DNA of 64,000 bases, taken from positions 1-64,000 of the forward strand of contig NZ_FQUJ01000003.1 of NCBI RefSeq assembly GCF_900128925.1, given 5' to 3'. Below, one piece after another: positions 18,293-26,800 of this stretch (positions within the stretch are counted from its first letter, which is position 1; each line of letters starts with the position of its first letter). The position numbers and the translations under genes were made by a program. The notes below the pieces were generated by a model. That model was not told the DNA's origin. It did no database searches and worked only from the letters and a program-made list of their open reading frames with translations. The DNA comes from Modicisalibacter ilicicola DSM 19980. GTDB lineage: Bacteria > Pseudomonadota > Gammaproteobacteria > Pseudomonadales > Halomonadaceae.

Positions 18293-18556
18293 TTACCAGA
18301 TATCGCGAGGTTCGCCACTGGACAGCAGTCGTTCAGCTTCCCTGGCATTGATGCAATTCGAGTCGTCTTTCAACTCGCCGGGGTTATTGGCGCACATACC
18401 CAGGATCACCTGGCGTTCGTCATCGTGGGCCTGATACCAATCCACAGTCTGCACCGGCCCGGTTTCCGGGGTGTCGTCAAGGCAACCGGTCAGCACGACG
18501 CTGGCCAGAGCGACGATCACAAAATTTCGTGCGCACGAAAATTTCCTGACACTCAT
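18293..18556 (-). CDS. eexN: EexN-family entry-exclusion lipoprotein
   Basis: An 87-residue lipoprotein. The signal peptide ends in a lipobox, VVLTGC, giving an N-terminal lipidated Cys near residue 25. The mature part carries the EexN pattern MCANNPGELKDDSNCINARE near residues 54-73, with two cysteines likely to pair. EexN proteins sit in the cell envelope and block incoming transfer of related elements, so a recipient already carrying the element is protected. The gene lies between virB5 and virB6, its usual neighbourhood. Its first codons contain the 16-bp palindrome, and its last codons (SSGEPRDIW) nearly match the end of VirB5 (SSGKPRDIW), an odd feature discussed in the findings. Confidence 0.88.
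   Translation of the reverse strand: MSVRKFSCARNFVIVALASVVLTGCLDDTPETGPVQTVDWYQAHDDERQVILGMCANNPGELKDDSNCINAREAERLLSSGEPRDIW
18525..18540. promoter_or_regulatory. Palindrome in the first codons of eexN (copy 2 of 3)
   Basis: TTTCGTGCGCACGAAA, a perfect 16-bp palindrome, lies at codons 6-11 of eexN. It extends with flanking A/T bases to more than 20 bp of near-symmetry. An identical copy lies in virB5. As DNA it could bind a dimeric repressor; as RNA it could form a hairpin close to the start codon. Confidence 0.5.
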
Positions 18557-18565
18557 GGGGCCTCC

Positions 18566-19219
18566 TTACCAGATATCGCGGGGCTTGCCGGATGACTCGA
18601 CGGTCATTTGCTGTACGCGCTGGTTGTGCATGGCTTGGCTAGCCTCGGCCTGCGAACGGAGCATGGACAGCTTGGCCATCTCGTTTTGCAGCATGACTTG
18701 CTCGGCGCCGATACGGGCCTGAAGGTCCAGAACGTCTTTCTGGTCGGGGCTGTTGTTGACCTCGGCCACCAATCCGGTTAGCTCGCTGAAACGATCCTGA
18801 GCTTGCTCCAGGGACTTTTCAGACTGGCCAAGCCAGGTCGCCGTGTTTTGGTTGCCGCTGTCGTACAGGTCCGCCACATCGCCAGACAGACCGTGTTCGC
18901 TAGCGCTCCTGATGCCAGCGTTGCTTAGCACCTGGTTAGGATCGACGTTCACGGCGGTGTCATAGGCCGAGTCGATAACATTACCCAGGCCACGAACGCC
19001 GCTCATGCTGTCCAGCTCCTTGTTGGCTGTTTCGAGCTGGCTTTTCAGTTGCTCAATTTGGTTAAGCATGTGCTGGACCTGCAAAATCTGCTGGGTCAGG
19101 CTCGACACGTCGATAACGGGAATCCCGCCTGCCATAGCTGGCTGAGATAGCCCAATGGTAGCCACGAAGGCGACACCGGCCATTTTTCGTGCGCACGAAA
19201 TTTTGTTGCTCATGATCAC
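18566..19219 (-). CDS. virB5: Type IV secretion pilus-tip protein VirB5/TrbJ
   Basis: This 217-residue exported protein has a signal peptide ending at about PAMA-GG (residues 28-31). A VirB5/TrbJ-like start follows, GIPVIDVSSLTQQILQVQHM, and then long amphipathic helices (MLNQIEQLKSQLETANKELD and the C-terminal third). VirB5 proteins sit at the pilus tip and help recognise recipient cells. Two Met codons lie three residues apart at the start; the second (MSNK) has similar support. Its stop is followed nine bases later by the eexN start, and its 5' end overlaps the next upstream gene by four bases. Codons 7-12 contain the 16-bp palindrome. Confidence 0.85.
   Translation of the reverse strand: MIMSNKISCARKMAGVAFVATIGLSQPAMAGGIPVIDVSSLTQQILQVQHMLNQIEQLKSQLETANKELDSMSGVRGLGNVIDSAYDTAVNVDPNQVLSNAGIRSASEHGLSGDVADLYDSGNQNTATWLGQSEKSLEQAQDRFSELTGLVAEVNNSPDQKDVLDLQARIGAEQVMLQNEMAKLSMLRSQAEASQAMHNQRVQQMTVESSGKPRDIW
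19185..19200. promoter_or_regulatory. Palindrome in the first codons of virB5 (copy 3 of 3)
   Basis: TTTCGTGCGCACGAAA, identical to the copy at 18525-18540 and in the same reading frame, so both proteins read Ser-Cys-Ala-Arg there. The conservation of DNA across two otherwise unrelated signal peptides suggests the sequence is kept for its DNA or RNA role. Confidence 0.5.
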
Positions 19220-19539
19220 GTCTCCTTTTGAGGGTACTGCCGGGTCGCCTTGGCCTCCAGACGCCGTTTCGTCCTCTGGAGCGTGAGCGACCGTTTTTCA
19301 AAATCCAGGCTTTTCAGGTCGATGGATTCCATCACCTCTTTCATCTCTTCGATGCAGGTGAAGAAGTCTTCGGGAAGGGCTTCCAACCCTTCGGTGAGAA
19401 AATCGCAAGCGTAACCGGCAATGATCACCAGAGTTCGAATCTCACTCTGGATGGCGTGCTGTTCGACCGCGTGTGATCGGCACAGCCGTGACAGGCCACT
19501 GTCGGTGAAGGCGGGTGTGATACCCTGCTTGTTAGCCAT
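19216..19539 (-). CDS. Unknown protein heading the virB5 operon
   Basis: A 107-residue soluble protein, mostly helical, with a hydrophobic middle (RTLVIIAGYACDFL near residues 35-48) and a charged tail (DFEKRSLTLQRTKRRLEA). The ATG is preceded by AGGAGGCACCC, a good ribosome binding site. Its stop overlaps the start of virB5 by four bases, so it is translated with the transfer genes. I recognise no family. A regulator or transfer accessory is possible. Confidence 0.65.
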   Translation of the reverse strand: MANKQGITPAFTDSGLSRLCRSHAVEQHAIQSEIRTLVIIAGYACDFLTEGLEALPEDFFTCIEEMKEVMESIDLKSLDFEKRSLTLQRTKRRLEAKATRQYPQKET

Positions 19540-19612
19540 GGGTGCCTCCTATGCAGGCAGTCGTGGTTAGGCGCGGTCGGGGCCATCATCCCCGTTCCGC
19601 GCCGCTCGAATT

Positions 19613-20299
19613 CTATGTGCGGAGGGCTCTGCGCATTTCATCTACTGCAGGAGCTCCAACCTTATCGCTGCCGTAATTTCTCGCTATGAGGTCTGCTCTT
19701 TGCTGGCCCAGCAACTCTGCCATCTCGGCCCGCGTTAATTTTGATTCGGATCCAGGATGATTTTCGACCTTGCCCGCCTCGCTTTTATTTCTTGATGTAC
19801 TCTGTGTTGTATTCTCTGTAATAGATTTGCCCTTTGGTCGAATCAAGGTTTGACCATCCTGACCACCAGATCGGCCAGAAGGGATAGTAGAATCGACCAA
19901 AGGGAAAAACTGGGAATTACAACCACCTCCAGAAGAACCTTCGTCGAGTTGGTCCGTCAAGAGCTCAAGCAAGCGTTCACAGTTCACTCGGTACCAAATC
20001 TTTGCAGGAACATCTCTCCTCTCTTCCTCAAGAACGCCAATGTCCACTAGCGATTTTCTAGCATTGGCCTGCTGTTTCGGTGTTAATCCAGTTTCTGACT
20101 CCCAGCTATCTTCGCCTCGCTGATTTTTATAAAACCATCCATTACGTGCTTTCGTCTTAGAATTTTTACTCCAGTAAAAAGCTTGACTAAGGAAAACTGC
20201 ACCTGGAACCGAAACACCAGGAAGAAGCGTAAATGCAGTATAATAGGCAATCACCCTGCCCAGAATCTCCTGCACTACCGATGGACTAAAACGCGACAT
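19613..20299 (-). CDS. Winged-helix replication-type protein
   Basis: The 228-residue product resembles helix-turn-helix proteins annotated as replication initiators or replisome organisers of phages and plasmids. The first 110 residues look like a winged helix: VPGAVFLSQAFYWSKN near 30-45, then GLTPKQQANARKSLVDIGVL near 71-90 as the recognition helix region. After a low-complexity, Ser/Gly-rich linker (120-185) comes a short C-terminal domain (LTRAEMAELLGQQRADLIAR). It may let the element replicate after excision. The gene is more AT-rich than the transfer genes. It ends 73 bases before the virB5 operon and starts one base after the stop of the small HTH gene. Confidence 0.6.
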   Translation of the reverse strand: MSRFSPSVVQEILGRVIAYYTAFTLLPGVSVPGAVFLSQAFYWSKNSKTKARNGWFYKNQRGEDSWESETGLTPKQQANARKSLVDIGVLEEERRDVPAKIWYRVNCERLLELLTDQLDEGSSGGGCNSQFFPLVDSTIPSGRSGGQDGQTLIRPKGKSITENTTQSTSRNKSEAGKVENHPGSESKLTRAEMAELLGQQRADLIARNYGSDKVGAPAVDEMRRALRT

Positions 20300-20300
20300 A

Positions 20301-20528
20301 TCAAGAACACTCCAAACCCAGGGCGTCTTTTACTTGGAGCGTCCGAAAATAGACTCGACGTCCCACTTTCACCATCGTCGGCTTTAGCTTTCTGGACATC
20401 TCAGTATCGCTATATAGGGAGACACGTACGCCATCTGGAGAGCGACCAAGAAGATCTGCCAGGTCAGATATACTCATCAGAAGGCCGAACCGCTCAATAA
20501 GGTAATCATCTACAGTCATAGCTAGCAC
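20301..20528 (-). CDS. Small helix-turn-helix DNA-binding protein
   Basis: A 75-residue protein with an AlpA/MerR-type fold: LMSISDLADLLGRSPDGVRV near residues 17-36, then a wing-like PTMVKVGRRVYFRTLQVKDAL. Such small proteins act as excisionases or activators on integrative elements. It may start at Met-4 (20519) instead. It sits one base before the replication-type gene and faces the AT-rich region holding palindromes and iterons, where it may bind. Confidence 0.65.
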   Translation of the reverse strand: MLAMTVDDYLIERFGLLMSISDLADLLGRSPDGVRVSLYSDTEMSRKLKPTMVKVGRRVYFRTLQVKDALGLECS

Positions 20529-20613
20529 TCATCAATCGAACATCGACGAAATTGATGCTAACCAATTCAAGAAAAAGCTCAAACGAGAAAAATTACAAAA
20601 ACAATCAAAACGA

Positions 20614-20636
20614 TATATATTGATTTTCAATATATA
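20614..20636. promoter_or_regulatory. AT palindrome upstream of the HTH gene
   Basis: TATATATTGA and TCAATATATA form a perfect 10-bp inverted repeat with a 3-base spacer, about 86 bases upstream of the small HTH gene start. It is a candidate operator for that protein or for the replication-type protein. Confidence 0.4.
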
Positions 20637-20761
20637 ATATTTTGACCACTAATCTTCACCGAAAATTCTCATGTATCGCTAAAAAAATCATACAGTTAAC
20701 AAAAATAAATAAAACGACACACTATCCTTTTATCGCCACTAAATTCAGCCCGCATCATCGG

Positions 20762-20804
20762 GTCATAAGAATAATAATATCCTTATTATTCTTATTATTA
20801 TGAC
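20762..20804. repeat. Long imperfect AT-rich inverted repeat
   Basis: GTCATAAGAATAATAA at 20762-20777 has its reverse complement at 20783-20804, interrupted by a 6-base insertion (TATTAT). The arms could form a stem of about 15 pairs with a 5-base loop. There is no T run, so it is unlikely to be a simple terminator; a replication or recombination site is possible. Confidence 0.45.
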
Positions 20805-20909
20805 TCAAGCTATGGACCTGAATCTCGCTCAACTATTTTCTAGATAGACTCGTTACCTGCTTAATCTTATGAGCACACCCAGCCACTTATTTCATATTTA
20901 ATATTCTGT

Positions 20910-20945
20910 ACAATACAAAATACGATACAGAATATGATACAAAGA
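20910..20945. repeat. Three 12-bp iteron-like direct repeats
   Basis: ACAATACAAAAT, ACGATACAGAAT and ATGATACAAAGA follow each other without gaps (20910-20921, 20922-20933, 20934-20945). They share the core A-x-x-ATACA-x-A. Short tandem repeats of this kind bind replication initiators or integrase and excisionase arms. They lie 124 bases beyond the integrase stop. Confidence 0.5.
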
Positions 20946-21068
20946 TTCTTGTCACTCATCGCTGGGATAAGAATGAGTTGGCTCTGGGCAGGATAGGAAG
21001 AGTTGATAGGCGATATAGCGGCAATAATATTACTATTACTACCGCAACCAAACATCCGAGAACTTTGG

Positions 21069-22130
21069 CTAGCGACTTTGAATTCGGTCTAGCTTCGCGA
21101 CCAAATCCTCCGCTCTCAAATGTGTATACCGCCTCAGCATCTGCATAGACTTATGCCCGCTGATCGCGGCGACTTCCTGGTCAGATAGTCCGGCCTCTAC
21201 CAGTCGGCTGACGGCCTCATGGCGTAGATCATGAAAGCGAAAGTCGTCGAGTCCGGCCCTCTTCTTCGCCTGGTTCCAGAGCTTGGTGTAGGCATAGGGA
21301 CCGCGCCTTCCGTCCCTGCCAGGCTCACCGAAGAACACCAGGTTGCAGTCAAGCGGGCGCACCGGGTTATTCAGCGCCTGCTTGAACACTTCGGTGGCGG
21401 CCTGGGTCAGCGGTACCAGGCGGGCTTCGTTGTTCTTGGTGTCGGTGAGGCGCACCACACGGCGTTTTACGTCGACCTGGGAGCGAGTGAGGGTCAGGAT
21501 TTCCGACGAGCGCATGCCCGTCTCCAGGGCGATTCTGGCGATCCAGGCAAGCATCGGGTTGCTGTGCTGCCGCAGCACGGCGAACAGCCGCTTTTCTTCG
21601 TCGTCGCTCAGACGCCGGTCGCGTCCCTCTCCGGGGCTGGGCTTACGGATGTTCTGGACGGGGTTGTAGGTCAAGCCGAGCCCCCATTCCTGAATGGCCA
21701 CGGTGTAGAGATGGCCAAGCAATGCGAGCTCCAGGCGCACGGTATTGGCGCTGATAGGCTGACCACGATGCCCAATGCTGTTTAGGCGGGTGTCACGGAA
21801 GTTGGCGATCAGCTCCGGCGTTAGGGCCGCTAGGGAGTACTTGCCCAAGTGCTCGATGAGCGTGTTGGCCTTGTGGCGTTCGCTCTTTTGGGTGCTGGGC
21901 TTCTTGGTAGGGGTAACGTCCGCGAGGTAGCGCTTGAGTGCCGCTTCGAGCGTCATGCGCTCCGAGGCGCTGCGCTGGATATAGACGCCGCGCACCATTT
22001 CGTCTTCGGTGCGGCGTGCCCAGTCCTGGGCGTCACGCTTGGTGCGGAAGGTCTTGGCGGTGGTGGGCCAGCCAGTCTTGCGGATGACAGCTTTCCAACT
22101 ACCGGCGGGGGTCTTGACGATGGTGGCCAT
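21069..22130 (-). CDS. int: Tyrosine-type site-specific integrase
   Basis: This 353-residue recombinase integrates and excises the element. The N-terminal part has an arm-binding-like fold (AVIRKTGWPTTAKTFRTKRD) and a SAM-like core-binding domain. The catalytic residues are visible in the C-terminal half: Arg in ETGMRSSE near 206, HDLRH near 298-302, the second His in ISGHKS near 325 and Tyr in RRYTHLR near 334. The family length is normal and all key residues are present, so it may be active. The gene sits 97 bases from the 3' end of the CAU tRNA, reading away from it, as in many integrative elements that use a tRNA 3' end as attachment site. Confidence 0.93.
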   Translation of the reverse strand: MATIVKTPAGSWKAVIRKTGWPTTAKTFRTKRDAQDWARRTEDEMVRGVYIQRSASERMTLEAALKRYLADVTPTKKPSTQKSERHKANTLIEHLGKYSLAALTPELIANFRDTRLNSIGHRGQPISANTVRLELALLGHLYTVAIQEWGLGLTYNPVQNIRKPSPGEGRDRRLSDDEEKRLFAVLRQHSNPMLAWIARIALETGMRSSEILTLTRSQVDVKRRVVRLTDTKNNEARLVPLTQAATEVFKQALNNPVRPLDCNLVFFGEPGRDGRRGPYAYTKLWNQAKKRAGLDDFRFHDLRHEAVSRLVEAGLSDQEVAAISGHKSMQMLRRYTHLRAEDLVAKLDRIQSR

Positions 22131-22227
22131 GAAAGTCTCCAGGGGGCTGAAGGATCGGCACTGTACCGAAACTGTACCCTTGGACTATGGGACTCACCAG
22201 GCAAAATTCGTAAGACGCTGACTTCAT

Positions 22228-22304
<77 letters not shown>

Positions 22305-22405
22305 TTATGATGGTGGCGTATGATAGCGAATGGCAATGGATGAGACCAGAGGCGTTTTCTATTGTCCAAGCACCCGTTACCGACGACCACGGAGGGCCAG
22401 CAACG

Positions 22406-23020
22406 ATGCGTTTTCACCCCGTTTCAGAGCGCCGAACCTACAGGGCTTCAGCCTTGATCGCGGGCCTGGCGCTGTTCGCGGCGCTGCCCGCCCAGGCCGA
22501 GTGGCAACTCGCGCCGGAGCAGTCACGCGTGCAGGCGACGATCGTCGAAATCACCCCCAACGGCCCGGTGCCGCACCATCATGAGGTGCGCCAGCTGCAG
22601 GGTAATGTGAGCCCGGATGGCACCTTGCGCCTGCCGTTGCGCCTGCGCCAGACCGACATCATGGACCGCCTGGGCCAGCTGCCACCCTGGTTGTCGGGGG
22701 TAGCGGATACGACGCTTGCCACGGTGGTCACCCAGTTGCCGCCGGAGCGGCTCGATGCGCTGGCCGTGGGGGAATCCATGACCGAGACCCTGATGCTCGG
22801 CGTGCAGGCGGACGGCCAGAATCGCCGGGAGCCGCTGGAGGTGCGCTTCACCCGGGAAAGCGACGACACCATCCGTGTGCACAATGCCCAGCGCGTCGCC
22901 CTGGATGGGCGCGAGCTGATGAACAACCAGACCGTGCGCTCGATCCTGCTGCTGCTCGGCTACGAGGAGATCGGCGACGAGGTGCCGGTGGAACTCGATG
23001 CCACCCTCGTCGATCGCTGA
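22406..23020 (+). CDS. YceI-like periplasmic protein
   Basis: The 204-residue product has a signal peptide (ALIAGLALFAALPAQA-EW, cleavage near residue 30). It is followed by a YceI-type beta-barrel domain: WQLAPEQSRVQATIVEITPN at the start and HNAQRVALDGRELMNNQ-like strands at the end. YceI proteins are periplasmic, bind polyisoprenoid-like lipids, and some respond to alkaline or osmotic stress. I chose the ATG at 22406, with GGAGGG about 10 bases upstream; the open frame extends 33 codons earlier without a sensible protein sequence. It is the first core gene after the tRNA, and its end overlaps the following phosphopantetheinyl transferase gene. Confidence 0.75.
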   Translation: MRFHPVSERRTYRASALIAGLALFAALPAQAEWQLAPEQSRVQATIVEITPNGPVPHHHEVRQLQGNVSPDGTLRLPLRLRQTDIMDRLGQLPPWLSGVADTTLATVVTQLPPERLDALAVGESMTETLMLGVQADGQNRREPLEVRFTRESDDTIRVHNAQRVALDGRELMNNQTVRSILLLLGYEEIGDEVPVELDATLVDR

Positions 23021-23762
23021 GGCCATGGCGTCGCTCCCCGACGGCTGCAGTGCGCTGGATGATCGCTGGCCCTGGCGCGAGCCGCTGACAAAGGCCCAGT
23101 GGCTGGCACTGCGCTTCGATCGACAGCACCTGGCGAAGGAGGATCTTGCCACCCATGGCATCGATGCGCCTGCCAGTGTTCGGCAGGCCGCTGCCAAACG
23201 CCGGGCAGAGTTCCTCGCCGGGCGGCTGTGCGTGCGAGAGGCGTCCCGGCGATTGACCGGAGCACCCTGCGTACCTGACATCGCACCGAGCAGGGCGCCG
23301 CTCTGGCCGTCGAATATCGTCGGCTCGATCACTCACAGCGGCACCTTGGCCGCCGCGCTGGTGGCCTCGGCCAGCCATTACCAGGGCATCGGGCTGGATG
23401 CGGAAGCCCTGATGAGTCTTCAGCGCGGGGAACGCCTGGCCCCGCAGATACTCACCCCCAATGAACGCGACTGGCTGGCCTCGCTTCCCACCGAGCAGCG
23501 CGGCGCGTTCGTCACCCAGGTGTTTTCCCTCAAGGAGAGCCTGTTCAAGGCCCTGTTCCCGCTGGTGGGCGTTCGGTTCTATTTCCAGGACGCCGAATTG
23601 ATCGACTGGAGCGATGAATCGCAACGGGCAAGCCTTGGGTTGCTCAAGACGCTTTCTCCCGCCTGGCCCGCCGGCACCCGGCTGCAGGGCCAATACGCTC
23701 GCCAGGACGGGTACCTGCTGAGCATGCTGGCCATTCCCGCCAGAGACACAAACAGGCACTAA
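22998..23762 (+). CDS. 4'-phosphopantetheinyl transferase (EntD/Sfp type)
   Basis: A 254-residue enzyme that attaches the phosphopantetheine arm of coenzyme A to carrier proteins. The magnesium-binding signature GIGLDAE lies near residues 131-137 and the partner motif FSLKESLFKALF near 175-186. SITHSG near 111 matches the substrate-binding block of the EntD group. The start at 22998 overlaps the previous gene by 23 bases and has a GTGGAA leader; an ATG at 23025 is an alternative. No peptide or polyketide synthase is nearby, so its carrier protein must be encoded elsewhere (siderophore or fatty acid synthesis). Confidence 0.88.
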   Translation: MPPSSIAEAMASLPDGCSALDDRWPWREPLTKAQWLALRFDRQHLAKEDLATHGIDAPASVRQAAAKRRAEFLAGRLCVREASRRLTGAPCVPDIAPSRAPLWPSNIVGSITHSGTLAAALVASASHYQGIGLDAEALMSLQRGERLAPQILTPNERDWLASLPTEQRGAFVTQVFSLKESLFKALFPLVGVRFYFQDAELIDWSDESQRASLGLLKTLSPAWPAGTRLQGQYARQDGYLLSMLAIPARDTNRH

Positions 23763-23878
23763 AAACTACCAAGTATTACTTCAGCGTCGTCCGATCCCGC
23801 CGATAACCCCGGTGTTCTGGCGCCGCCCTCTTTGCCTGTGGTGCCGGCCTTGTCAGCCTTTGCATTCAGGTAGTGCCG

Positions 23879-26800
23879 ATGTCCTCCTTGATCGATTACA
23901 CCCTCACCAGCCAGTGGAATGGCGGCTTCGTCCTGGAACTCTTTGTCACCAACAGCAGCCTGTACACCTTCTACGATTATCAAATTGCCTTCGCCGTGGA
24001 TGGCGTCATTGCCGATATCTGGAACGCCAGCGTCGTCTCCCGAACGGCGAGCGGTTACGTGGTCGCCGATGACGACGACAAGAACGACCTTGCCCCCGGC
24101 GAGACGGTACGCTTCAAGTTCAAGGTGTTGAGCGAAAGCGGCGAGCTGCCCTTCGCCTTCACGGTCAATGGCGAACACGCCGAACTCACCCCGGAGGCGG
24201 AGGCCCTCCGGCAGGCGCAGATGCCCGAGAAGGCCCTGCTGGGCGACGACTACCCCATCGTCGACAACGCCATCACCGTGGGCCCGGAAATCGATGCCGA
24301 CATACTCAACGCCTTGATCCTCCTGGCACCGGAGAATGCCACCATCCACCTGGCAGCCGGCGACTACCATTTCGACGACGCCATCCGCATCACCCGTTCG
24401 GATGTGTCCCTGATTGGTGCCGGCGCCGACAATACCCACGTCACCTTCAGCGAGCAGGCGCTGATCGAGAATCCGGCCCACGGCTTCATCGCCGAAGGCA
24501 CCGGCGCCACGCCGGCCGGCTATCTGCGCGCCGATGTCGACGAGCATGGCAAGGTGCTGACCCTCGGCGAAGGCCACGGCCTAGCCGTCGGCGATACGAT
24601 TCGCCTCTGGCAGGACAACACCGCGGAATATCTCGATGCCATCGGCGATACCGCCTGGCGCAACATGGATGTTCCGCTGCGCACCAGCATGGCCAGGGTA
24701 GCGGGCGTCGAGGGCGACAGCATCACGCTCGATCGTGGGGTGCATTTCGACTTCGACGCCGGCGCCACCCGGGTCGAACGCCTCGATGTGCTGGAGAACG
24801 TGACCCTCGGCGGATTCTCGATCGATTTTCCTCTCGGCATCCCGGACAGCGGCGACTTCAGCAATCACCTCCCCGCGCTGGATAGCTACCACGCGGTCGA
24901 ATTCAGCGGCACGGTGGCTAGCCACCTGTTCGACATCCAGGTGGTGAACACCCCTTCCCTCGCCTTCGAGATCGCCCGGTCGCTAGACGTGACGGCCGAG
25001 CGACTCGTCGCCCAAGGCGCCTTCAACAAGGGTGGCGGCGGCAATGGCTATGCCTATGAACTGCGCGAGAGTTTCGATGGCACCTTTACCGACCTGAGCG
25101 ATTCCGGCATGCGCCACAGCCTGGTGTTCGCCTCCTGGCACTCTTCGGTCGGCAACACCGTCAACATCGATTACACCGACCGGGACATCAACTTCCATGG
25201 TGGCCGGGATCATCGCAACAGCGTGCATGTCGAGCAGTCGATCCGTGATGCGGCGACCGACGTCAAGTCGCCCACCTTGTGGATCAACAGCGGGGGCGAG
25301 TTCTTCGGCGCGCCCACCGATGCCGAGGCCAACGAGGTCAGGTTCGATTACGTGGTCGGCTCGCGGCGCGACGACACGGTCCAAGGCACGGACAGCGGTG
25401 TCTACCTGGACGGCGCGGAAGGCCACGACAGCCTCTACGGCGGTGCGGGCAACGACCTGCTGCGGGGCGGCGCGGGCTGGGGCAACGACCTCATCGATGG
25501 CGGCGACGGTTTCGATACCGTGCTGTTCGACCAGGCCTTCTTCGACAGCCGCATTCGTTACCACGACGATGGCAGCCTGAGTGTCGAGGGCGCGGGTCAC
25601 GACACCCTGATCGACGTGGAAAGGGCCATCTTCAGCGATGGCATCACCCTGGACATCGCCACGCGTGTCGCGGTGCAGGGCGAACCCCTCGAGTTCCCTG
25701 CCGCCGAGGAGGTGGAACTCGACCCCCGAAGCGCCTTTGCCGAGCTGGTGGACATTCCCGTCCCACGCTGCACCGCCTCCCTGGAAGTCGTCAGTCGCTG
25801 GAGCAGCGGTTACGTCATGGCCGTCGAGATCACCAACCACCTCGACGACACCCTTGAACACCCCCTTGTCGAATTCACCCTTGCCGCCGATATCACCCGG
25901 TTCTATGGCGCCGCCCTGGTGGAACGCCGGGGCGATCTCTACCGCGTGGCGCTCGACGACAGCGCCGAAGTCACGCCGGAGGCGACCCAGCGCTTCTCCT
26001 TCAAGGCCTACGCGCCGGAAAGCCTCCTGCCCGAAGGGCTGACCCTCGGCGGCCAGGACGTGGATGTGGATCACTCGTCGCTCCATGCCGGCAGCGCCCC
26101 GGAGGCCGGTTCGCTGATCAGCGTCGAGAGCAACGTGGTGAATGCCTGGCAAGGCGGTCATATCGCCGAGGTCCTCGTGAAGAATGTCTCGGAGGAGCGG
26201 ATCGACGATCTGGTCATTGCCTTCGACCTCCCCAGCCGGATCGATACCCTGTGGAACGCCGAGGGTCAGCACGACGACGGTCGTTACACCCTCAGCGACG
26301 ACGGCGACACTCCCCCGTCCCTGGCGCCGGGCGAGACCTGGCGCTTCAGCTACAAGACCTATCATGATGAACCGACGTTGCCCGACAACATCGTCGCCGA
26401 CGGTTCGGTCGTCGAGGCAACGGTGATGCCGGGCAGCGATATCCTCTTGCAGACGAAGCCCGACGATGACCTGCTGCTGGGTGGCGACAACGACGAGAAT
26501 CTCTACGGCTTGAGTGGAGACGACCGGCTCCATGGCCGAGGCGGCGACGACTACCTGGCGGGCGGCCTGGGTGCCGATGCCCTCGAGGGCGGAGCCGGGG
26601 CGGACGTGTTCGCCTTCGCGACGACCTTCGACTCCAACCCGCCGGCGGCCGACACGCTACTCGACTTCAGCTCCAGCCAGGGCGACTTGATCGACCTTGC
26701 GGCCATCGATGCCGACCTCGGTGTGGCCGGCAACCAGGCCTTTGCCTGGCGGCACGCCCTTGGGTTCAGTGGAAACGCCGGTGAGCTGCGATTCTCGGAC

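Larger units (their letters stand above)
20529..21068. other. AT-rich non-coding control region of the element
   Basis: About 540 bases without a convincing gene lie between the integrase stop and the HTH gene. The region is far more AT-rich than either side and contains a 10-bp palindrome, a long imperfect hairpin and a cluster of three 12-bp repeats, listed separately. These are typical parts of a replication origin, excision site or stability region. A 62-codon minus-strand frame (20867-21055) runs through the repeats and I do not accept it as a gene. Confidence 0.6.

Noticed and set aside
20867-21055. A 62-codon minus-strand frame in the AT-rich region
   Set aside because: It reads through the iteron-like repeats (giving FCIVFCIV), has no ribosome binding site and resembles no protein.
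20529-21068. Possible CRISPR array
   Set aside because: The only clustered repeats are three 12-bp units with no spacers; no cas genes occur in the window.
24983-26533. A 516-codon minus-strand frame inside the RTX gene
   Set aside because: Antisense to the repeat and CBM2-like modules; no family features, and the plus strand has clear RTX repeats.
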